This document shows positions 1-4,546 of a stretch of 7,062 nt of DNA, piece by piece. Below the pieces are notes generated by a model that was not told the origin of the DNA, did no database searches, and saw nothing but the letters and a program-made list of their open reading frames with translations. The position numbers and the translations under genes are program-made. Every line of letters starts with the position of its first letter. Position 1 is the first letter of the stretch. The stretch spans positions 1-7,062 of the forward strand of contig CAYYLG010000025.1 of assembly GCA_964472605.1 (NCBI GenBank). Reading direction: 5' to 3'. This stretch comes from JANNXY01 sp964472605 (lineage in GTDB: Bacteria; Patescibacteriota; Minisyncoccia; Phycocordibacterales; CAIZIN01).

Positions 1-85
1 CACCCGTTCTCTTTCCGAACACGGAAGTTAAGCCTTGTAGTAGCGATGGTACTCACACTGTGGGGAGAGTAGCTAATCGCCAGAA
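1..85 (+). rRNA. rrf: 5S ribosomal RNA, 3' part (5' end outside window)
   Basis: The window opens inside a 5S rRNA. The universally conserved stretch CCGAACACGGAAGTTAAGC (about 15-33) forms the loop B/helix III region. GCGATGGTACT (about 43-53) and GGGGAGAGTAG (62-72) form the two sides of the helix IV/V arm. The terminal CGCCAG (79-84) would pair with the missing 5' strand to close helix I. Compared with a usual length of about 115-120 nt, roughly the first 30 nt lie to the left of the window. The 3' end is set by homology to typical 5S molecules and could be off by a few bases. A 5S here implies that a 23S, and probably a 16S, lies upstream. No strong GC-rich terminator hairpin follows it. 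Confidence 0.94.
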
Positions 86-93
86 CATAGAGT

Positions 94-124
94 TTGAATA
101 TTTTTATTTTAAATTTGCTATAAT
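94..124 (+). promoter_or_regulatory. Sigma-70-type promoter with extended -10, upstream of the 154-984 gene
   Basis: A perfect TATAAT (119-124) is preceded by TGC (116-118), giving an extended -10 element. A TTGAAT box (94-99) lies 19 bp upstream; this spacing is long, but the extended -10 would compensate. Initiation is expected near base 131, leaving a leader of about 23 nt. It starts within 10 bases of the 5S end, so the downstream gene cluster need not depend on rRNA transcription. Confidence 0.6.
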
Positions 125-130
125 AATACT

Positions 131-143
131 GTTATTTAATAAC
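131..143. repeat. AT-rich inverted repeat at the predicted transcription start
   Basis: GTTATT and AATAAC are perfect inverted arms around a single central T. The repeat starts where transcription from the extended -10 promoter should begin and is followed by the T-rich run TGTTTATTTT. As RNA it would fold as GUUAU/AUAAC with a three-base loop. It could be an operator or a weak terminator for the rRNA operon. In AT-rich DNA a repeat this short can also arise by chance. Confidence 0.35.
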
Positions 144-153
144 TGTTTATTTT

Positions 154-984
154 ATGCACACTCACAAAGAAAAAGAATTTCCAAAGGTTATTTCTCTCAT
201 ACAGAAATCTATAGAAACATATAAAAAGGATTACAGGGTGATCTTGGGAGTTTCACTTATACCTTTGATCTTTTCTATTCTTTCTGTAACTTTCGACGCT
301 TTGTCTAAAGCAATTAAAGGGGTAAATATTGGAATAGAAATGCTTGTGGTTGCTATCTCCATTGTTATAACAATACTTGCCAGCATCACACAACTTTCTA
401 TGCAAATTGGAATTCTTTCTTACCTGAAACACAAAAGGGGAGATATTAAGTATGTTATGGAGCATGGTCTGAAGTTGTTTTTACCAGCGATTCTTATAAC
501 GATACTTATTGCAGTTATTATATTAGGAGCAATCCCTCTTCTGTTTTTACCAGCAATTATCGCATCTTTTGTTTTTTCATTTTCAATAATTTCTTTAGCA
601 CAAGATGGCAAAAGAAATCTCTCAGCACTAGGTCAGAGTTTGTATATGGTCGAAGGTAGAGTAGTTAAGGTAATATGGAATTATCTTATTTTAGGATTCA
701 TTGTAGTTCTGGCCAGTCTGTTATGTATATTTTTTAGCATAGGTGTATTCATAATGCCTTATGGTGAGACTCTAAGTATGTTTCTTTGGATGATAATTCA
801 GCATTTGTTTATTATGCCTGTATCACTTATATATGCACATTACTTTGCAGGATTTTTAAGAGATACAAAATCTGAGTTTCTTCCAGAAATAGAGATGGTT
901 TATAGAAGGAAAGTAAAAAACTATTTGTATATTGCGGTGGGTATAATAGTTATTGTTGCTGTCTCTGCTTTAGTAATTATCTAA
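154..984 (+). CDS. Polytopic integral membrane protein of unknown function
   Basis: This is a 276-residue, very hydrophobic protein. Likely membrane segments are near residues 29-47, 61-84, 110-149 (long enough for two passes), 174-198, 207-230 and 256-276, about seven in total. The N-terminal 28 residues are polar and lysine-rich, as is the loop at 91-107, which suggests a cytoplasmic N-terminus. The central part, with an NLSALGQSLYMVEG segment (155-168) between membrane stretches, resembles the loosely defined YciC/DUF975-like and glycerophosphodiesterase-membrane-domain-like families. That is an impression from pattern, not a firm assignment, and no catalytic motif is visible. The ATG at 154 is the only reasonable start; there is no Shine-Dalgarno sequence. 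It is the first gene of a tight plus-strand cluster ending in rodA, with 6 bases before the next start. A transport, envelope or accessory role is possible but unsupported. Confidence 0.85.
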   Translation: MHTHKEKEFPKVISLIQKSIETYKKDYRVILGVSLIPLIFSILSVTFDALSKAIKGVNIGIEMLVVAISIVITILASITQLSMQIGILSYLKHKRGDIKYVMEHGLKLFLPAILITILIAVIILGAIPLLFLPAIIASFVFSFSIISLAQDGKRNLSALGQSLYMVEGRVVKVIWNYLILGFIVVLASLLCIFFSIGVFIMPYGETLSMFLWMIIQHLFIMPVSLIYAHYFAGFLRDTKSEFLPEIEMVYRRKVKNYLYIAVGIIVIVAVSALVII

Positions 985-990
985 TAAAAG

Positions 991-1743
991 ATGTCTATTT
1001 GGGCACAAAAAAGAAAAAATACAATCATATTAGCTATCTTAGTTATTTCTATAGTTCCTACAGCTTTTATAGCTTTTAAATTATATTATAAGGCTCCTAC
1101 CTGTTTCGATAATAAGCAAAATCAGAATGAGAGAGGGGTAGATTGTGGAGGTCCATGTGATTTGTATTGCAAAGGTGAGGCCTTACCTCCTGTTGTACTG
1201 TGGCAGAGATTATTTAAAGTTGCTCCAGGAATATATACAGCAAGTGCTTTTATCCAAAATCCAAATCTTAGCGCTGGTGCAAGTAATGTTCCTTACACGG
1301 TTCGTCTGTATGACGCAGATGGTGTTTCTATATATGAGCGAAGAGGTTTTGTAGATATCCATCCAAAATATTCTTTTCCGGTAATTGAAGCTACGATTTT
1401 GCTAAGAGAAAGAACACCTGTTCGTATGTCTTTTGAATTTATGGATGATCCTGTTTGGACAAGACAAGGTGATGAACTACTACCTATAACTATAGTTGAT
1501 GAGATATTGTATAACGAGAAATCTTCTCCACGAATCGAAGCTTATCTTGAGAACATTACTGTAAAAGACATAGACAAAGTACCTGTTGCCGCAATAGTGT
1601 ATGACAATAATGATAATGCAATTGCGGTATCGAAGACTGTGGTAGATAAAGTTCCTGGAAGCTCTAGGACAAAGGTTGTTTTTAGTTGGCCAGAACCATT
1701 CGAGAATCCTGTCCTTCGAAAGGAAATAATCATTTTGCGTTAG
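991..1743 (+). CDS. Membrane-anchored extracytoplasmic protein with CxD...DCGGPC motif and tandem beta-sandwich-like domains
   Basis: This is a 250-residue protein. A basic N-terminus (residues 1-10) is followed by one hydrophobic segment (about 11-32), which predicts an uncleaved anchor with the rest outside. Just beyond the membrane is a cysteine cluster, C38-F-D-N then G-V-D-C52-G-G-P-C56 and C60. It resembles the CxDxxxNxxExGVDCGGxCxxC module found in secreted proteins of several bacterial groups. Two similar stretches follow (about 80-128 and 181-237). Each has alternating hydrophobic strands and a YD(A/N)(D/N) turn (VRLYDADG, AIVYDNND), consistent with FxLYD-like or Ig-like domains. Function is unknown. 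It starts 6 bases after the preceding stop and ends 26 bases before rodA, so cotranscription is likely. No Shine-Dalgarno sequence is present. Such proteins are, to my recollection, common in CPR genomes near cell-wall genes; that association is from memory and was not checked. Confidence 0.87.
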   Translation: MSIWAQKRKNTIILAILVISIVPTAFIAFKLYYKAPTCFDNKQNQNERGVDCGGPCDLYCKGEALPPVVLWQRLFKVAPGIYTASAFIQNPNLSAGASNVPYTVRLYDADGVSIYERRGFVDIHPKYSFPVIEATILLRERTPVRMSFEFMDDPVWTRQGDELLPITIVDEILYNEKSSPRIEAYLENITVKDIDKVPVAAIVYDNNDNAIAVSKTVVDKVPGSSRTKVVFSWPEPFENPVLRKEIIILR

Positions 1744-1762
1744 AGAAGAAAAAGCATATACT
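1735..1762 (+). promoter_or_regulatory. Candidate leaderless promoter for rodA
   Basis: TATACT (1757-1762) lies exactly 7 bases before the rodA ATG at 1770, so initiation would fall at or next to the start codon. TTGCGT (1735-1740) lies 16 bp upstream as a partial -35 (TTG matched); it overlaps the end of the preceding gene. The same box-to-ATG layout recurs at two other starts in the window, which raises confidence. Read-through from the upstream genes is equally possible. Confidence 0.45.
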
Positions 1763-1769
1763 GTTCCTC

Positions 1770-2906
1770 ATGGTTGATTTTTTTAAATCCTCTAAGTTAT
1801 CTATTGATTGGATTCTTCTTGGTTCAATTTTGCCAATTATAGGAGCTGGTCTTGTGACCATGAATTCTTTCGCACTTTCCAATGCTTATTTTGATCATCA
1901 GCTTATCTGGTTTTCAGTATCCTTGGTTGCTTTCTTTTTTGTAAGCTTTATAGATGTTAGTTTCCTCAAAAGGACTAATGTTGTAGTGACGTTATATATT
2001 ATTATTCTTTCAGTACTTGGGCTTTTGTTTATTCTCGGAACGGTTTCAAAAGGGGCGCAAAGTTGGTTTTCATTTGGTGGTTTTTCTATACAACCTATCG
2101 ATCCAGCAAAATTAGTTTTGATTTTAATTTTAGCTAAATATTTTTCTCGTCGTCATGTGGAGATTGCTCATGTTAGGCATATTATTATTTCTGGTCTATA
2201 TGCTTTGATTGTATTTTTGTTAGTATTTCTACAGCCTGATTTTGGAGGAGCACTCATAATATTCGCTATTTGGTTCGGTATGGTTCTTGTTTCAGGAATA
2301 TCCAAGAAACATCTTATGATAGTAGGGTGCATAGGTCTTGTGTCCTTTACTTTGCTTTGGAATTTTGTATTTCATGATTATCAAAAAAAGCGTATTTTAA
2401 ACTTCCTGCATCCACTTGCAGATGTTCGTGGTTCGGGGTATAACGCCTATCAAGCTACTATCACCGTGGGCTCTGGTGAGATTTTGGGTAAAGGTGTTGG
2501 TTTTGGAACACAATCCAGACTTAAGTTTTTGCCAGAATATGAGACTGATTTTATATTTGCTGCATTTGCTGAGGAGTGGGGATTTATTGGGGTACTTTTC
2601 TTGTTTATTCTTTATGGGATTATGCTTTGGAGAATATTGGATAACGCTATGCATGGAGCATCAAACTTCGAGTTGCTTTATGGATTGGGGCTATCCTTTT
2701 TCTTTATGAGTCATATTATCGTTCATGTCGGTATGAACCTAGGGCTTATGCCTGTTACAGGTCTTACGATACCCTTTATGAGTTATGGGGGGAGTAATAT
2801 GCTCACATCCTTTATTGCATTAGGAATACTTATGAGTATGCGCAGATACTCTCGTGGTGCTCACAGAGACTCTATAAAGAATGAGTTTCTAGGTTTGGTA
2901 AATTAG
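1770..2906 (+). CDS. rodA: RodA/FtsW-family (SEDS) peptidoglycan glycosyltransferase
   Basis: SEDS proteins polymerise glycan strands from lipid II in the membrane, working with a class B penicillin-binding protein. The 378-residue product has the expected length and about ten membrane segments. Family motifs appear in order: GAQSWFSFGGFSIQPIDPAK (95-114), QPDFGGAL (155-162), RGSGYNAYQATITVGSGE (220-237), LPEYETDFIFAAFAEE (254-269) and GLMPVTG...PFMSYGGS (325-342). D260 in the TDF motif corresponds to the catalytic aspartate of E. coli and Thermus RodA. The motif set favours RodA over FtsW, though the two are hard to separate by eye. The frame is open from a TTG at 1686 inside the upstream gene, but the ATG at 1770 is the better start: it gives a normal SEDS N-terminus and carries a TATACT box 7 bases upstream. 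One oddity is the usually conserved Asn of the NxGM motif, which is His319 here. No partner transpeptidase gene is in the window. Confidence 0.95.
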   Translation: MVDFFKSSKLSIDWILLGSILPIIGAGLVTMNSFALSNAYFDHQLIWFSVSLVAFFFVSFIDVSFLKRTNVVVTLYIIILSVLGLLFILGTVSKGAQSWFSFGGFSIQPIDPAKLVLILILAKYFSRRHVEIAHVRHIIISGLYALIVFLLVFLQPDFGGALIIFAIWFGMVLVSGISKKHLMIVGCIGLVSFTLLWNFVFHDYQKKRILNFLHPLADVRGSGYNAYQATITVGSGEILGKGVGFGTQSRLKFLPEYETDFIFAAFAEEWGFIGVLFLFILYGIMLWRILDNAMHGASNFELLYGLGLSFFFMSHIIVHVGMNLGLMPVTGLTIPFMSYGGSNMLTSFIALGILMSMRRYSRGAHRDSIKNEFLGLVN

Positions 2907-2909
2907 TTA
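2907..2909. other. Three-base gap between convergent genes, no terminator visible
   Basis: The rodA stop (TAG, 2904-2906) and the stop of the oppositely oriented pilin-like gene (TAA read on the minus strand, 2912-2910) are separated by three bases. A weak GTTAT/ATAAC inverted repeat (2906-2910 with 2919-2923, eight-base loop) spans the junction but has no GC stem or adjoining T-run, so it is not convincing as a terminator. Confidence 0.8.
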
Positions 2910-4250
2910 TTACTGAAGATAACAACCGTTTACTTGAGAACATGTATAACTGTCAGATGTTGTAGGGCAGGAGACATTTAAGTCACAACTTGTTGTTGGT
3001 GGGGTATAAGTACAATACTGTGTAGAGGTATTACCAGGACAATCAGATGGCGTACAGTTTCTATATGTTGTATATGTTCCGGTGCAGTCGCCGTTTTCTT
3101 GGTAGCATCCATTTTGACATATTCCTGAATTATTAAATTCTGTTGTACAGTCATTTTGTTCTTCAACTCCGTTTCCATTTACATTCGTACAAGATCCCTC
3201 TCCGTTGGTATGGAAAGCACACATGCTATTTGTGTAATAGTTGCAACCATATTCATCATTATTGTAGCTGTTGCAGTTATTTGATGGGGTTCCTTGGCAG
3301 GTCATTTGTGCTATACAAGTACCATCATCATGATCTGCATTCGGGTCGTAATTAGTTGCATTGGGATTTGTACAACCAGGATGATAATAACAGCTACCAT
3401 CATCAAAATTTGCATATATATTGTAATTAGATGCATTTGAAGCTGTACAACCAGGTATTTTTAAAGTTAGGCATGAACCATCGTCTGTATTTGCTGAAGA
3501 ATTATATTCTAGATAGCTAGAATTGGTACATCCATATACTAGTGTGCATGTATTTTTATTGTCTAACGGACAAGAATCGTCTCCATCTAAAATACCATCA
3601 TTGTCATCATCAGCATCGCAAGCATTACCCTCTGAGTCGCCATCAGAATTTGCTTGGTCTGTATTTGCAACACTTGGGCAATTATCAGAAATATTTGAGA
3701 CATTGTCACCATCGATATCATTGTTTGTTTGTTGAACATTCACTGCTTGATTAAAGTTATATAATTCCGTGACAGGGAGTGTCTTGTAATTATTTGTTTG
3801 TGTCCATGCAAAGGTTACAGTTGGGGTTGAGGCAGGATAGTATACATAGTTTCTATCAGTAAAATTCAAGTCAGAGCCGATAGAAGCTGCAAGGCCGGAA
3901 TCAGTTTTAGTATTTGGTATATTTAATGCTATAGCTCCAAAATCAAGTTTATCATTTATCACTCTTGTCCCACTTGAATCAGTCGGATCTATACAGGAAC
4001 TACTACCGATACAGCACTCTATAGCATTAGCTCCGCTTTCACATATTGGATATACTCCATATTGTACATAATAATCTTGTATTGCCAGATCAATCTGATG
4101 TAATTCTTGAGCTGTTCTAGCGTCCTTTGCCTTTGCTCGAGATGTGCTAAGTGATGTTAGTGCCACACTAGAGAGTATCCCAATTATTGATATAACCACC
4201 AAGAGTTCGATTAGGGTAAAAGCTCTATTTAGTTTAAATTTAGTTTGCAT
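2910..4250 (-). CDS. Type IV pilin-like surface protein with calcium-binding-type and cysteine-rich repeats
   Basis: This is a 446-residue protein. Residues 1-10 are a short basic leader, followed by the class III prepilin motif FTLIELLVVISIIGIL (11-26): Phe at +1 and Glu15 at +5 of the mature protein, then the hydrophobic alpha-helix that packs into pili. A headpiece with IQDYYVQYGVYP (57-68) is typical of bacterial pilins. The rest is not. Residues 178-235 match thrombospondin type-3 repeats (DNCP at 189-192, NACDADDDNDGILDGDDSCP at 209-228). Residues 240-312 hold three GCT...DDG(S/T)C repeats. Residues 313-446 form an Asn/Thr/Cys-rich tail. I count 30 cysteines. Most pilins are about 120-200 residues, so this is a large, chimeric one, perhaps a minor pilin or tip adhesin displayed outside. 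The residue before the cleavage site is Ala10 instead of the usual Gly. The ATG at 4250 overlaps the upstream gene by 11 bases; there is no Shine-Dalgarno sequence. The Cys and Asp repeats are seen; the adhesive role is inferred. Confidence 0.9.
   Translation of the reverse strand: MQTKFKLNRAFTLIELLVVISIIGILSSVALTSLSTSRAKAKDARTAQELHQIDLAIQDYYVQYGVYPICESGANAIECCIGSSSCIDPTDSSGTRVINDKLDFGAIALNIPNTKTDSGLAASIGSDLNFTDRNYVYYPASTPTVTFAWTQTNNYKTLPVTELYNFNQAVNVQQTNNDIDGDNVSNISDNCPSVANTDQANSDGDSEGNACDADDDNDGILDGDDSCPLDNKNTCTLVYGCTNSSYLEYNSSANTDDGSCLTLKIPGCTASNASNYNIYANFDDGSCYYHPGCTNPNATNYDPNADHDDGTCIAQMTCQGTPSNNCNSYNNDEYGCNYYTNSMCAFHTNGEGSCTNVNGNGVEEQNDCTTEFNNSGICQNGCYQENGDCTGTYTTYRNCTPSDCPGNTSTQYCTYTPPTTSCDLNVSCPTTSDSYTCSQVNGCYLQ
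2913..3314 (-). other. Cysteine/asparagine-rich C-terminal tail of the pilin-like protein
   Basis: This encodes residues 313-446, with 16 cysteines (C318 to C443) at irregular spacing. Phrases that partly repeat are C-x-G-T (C318-Q-G-T and C389-T-G-T), and G-C followed within two residues by Tyr (335-338, 381-383, 442-444). The composition is poor in hydrophobic residues, so folding would rely on disulfides. No known domain is recognised with confidence. Confidence 0.65.
3315..3533 (-). repeat. Three tandem GCT...DDG(S/T)C protein repeats in the pilin-like protein
   Basis: Three units each span exactly 21 residues from the Gly of GCT to the closing Cys: 240-260, 267-287 and 292-312 (DNA 3471-3533, 3390-3452 and 3315-3377). 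The shared pattern is G-C-T, then Asn/Ser-rich residues with Y at position 11 of the unit in the second unit and nearby in the others, then (N/D)xDDG(S/T)C. Each unit carries two cysteines, presumably one disulfide. I recognise the same pattern, GCTDPxAxNYxxxAxxDDGSC, from secreted proteins of marine Bacteroidetes; its function there is not established. Linkers are 6 and 4 residues. Confidence 0.85.
3546..3719 (-). repeat. Thrombospondin type-3-like calcium-binding repeat segment in the pilin-like protein
   Basis: This encodes residues 178-235. The segment opens with DIDGDN, then has DNCP, NTDQ, SDGD, and ACDADDDNDGILDGDDSCP. This is the TSP3 signature, in which closely spaced aspartates coordinate calcium and paired cysteines (C191, C211, C227, C235) can bridge neighbouring units. 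Roughly two units are present. The first is slightly degenerate, with an Asn where DGDG is normal. Calcium binding is inferred from the motif. Confidence 0.8.
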
Positions 4251-4542
4251 TTTGGTTGATTATCTTCTGACGAATTTCATCAGGGAGGCTTTTTAATGTT
4301 TCTTCGGATATTTCAATTCTTGGGGTACTATTTTGAGTCTTGTAAAGTCTCATAAATATATTGATGCTAAAACCTAAGAAAATTAATGCCAATATCAGTA
4401 ATATAATATTGGCATGTTTCAAATTTTTGGCTAAGTGATGTTTAACCAGCCATCCAGATAAACCAGACTCGTGTTTTGACATAGAGTTATTATTTAAATT
4501 TTGATTATATATTCGACCTTCGTCGAATTCGACACCTGACAT
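4240..4542 (-). CDS. Small single-pass membrane protein, unknown function
   Basis: This is a 100-residue protein from the ATG at 4542. The layout is a polar N-terminus (1-20), then SGLSGWLVKHHLAKNLKHAN (about 27-46), one membrane helix (about 47-65), and an acidic tail containing SEETLKSLPDEIRQKI. A GWL..HxLAK..xxAN-membrane-LP.EI..KI pattern is one I associate with small CPR proteins encoded near pilin genes, but no function is known to me. An alternative GTG start at 4572 would add 10 residues and overlap the glycosyltransferase by 26 bases. The ATG is preferred because a perfect TATAAT lies 7 bases upstream, and it leaves a 4-base gap after the upstream stop. The 3' end overlaps the pilin-like start by 11 bases, so the two are probably coupled. 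A role in assembling or anchoring the pilin-like protein is possible from position only. Confidence 0.8.
   Translation of the reverse strand: MSGVEFDEGRIYNQNLNNNSMSKHESGLSGWLVKHHLAKNLKHANIILLILALIFLGFSINIFMRLYKTQNSTPRIEISEETLKSLPDEIRQKIINQNAN
4259..4264 (-). promoter_or_regulatory. Possible -10 box ahead of the pilin-like gene
   Basis: GATAAT on the minus strand (4264 to 4259) lies 8 bases before the ATG at 4250, close to the box-to-ATG distance at the leaderless candidates elsewhere in the window. It lacks the first T of TATAAT and no -35 is evident at 16-18 bp. It sits inside the upstream coding sequence, so translational coupling with that gene is an alternative way to express the pilin. 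Confidence 0.22.
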
Positions 4543-4546
4543 GGTA

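Noticed and set aside
980..985. TCTAAT as a leaderless promoter box for the gene at 991
   Set aside because: It lacks the key second-position A of the -10 element and no -35 is visible. Read-through from the gene 6 bases upstream is simpler.
1686..1769. N-terminal extension of rodA from a TTG start at 1686
   Set aside because: It adds 28 residues unlike any SEDS N-terminus and overlaps the preceding gene by 58 bases. The ATG at 1770 fits the family and has a -10 box at the leaderless distance.
2396..2709. Open frames on both strands inside rodA (2416-2709 plus, 2397-2654 minus)
   Set aside because: They lie wholly within the strongly conserved SEDS coding region and show no protein-like features of their own.
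3143..3754. Several open frames antisense to the pilin-like gene
   Set aside because: They are Cys/His-rich shadows produced by the repeated Asp, Ser and Cys codons of the real gene on the opposite strand. They have no recognisable domains or start signals.
2910..4250. N-X-S/T sequons in the pilin-like protein as evidence of N-glycosylation
   Set aside because: I count about 11, but the protein is so rich in Asn, Ser and Thr that roughly this number is expected by chance.
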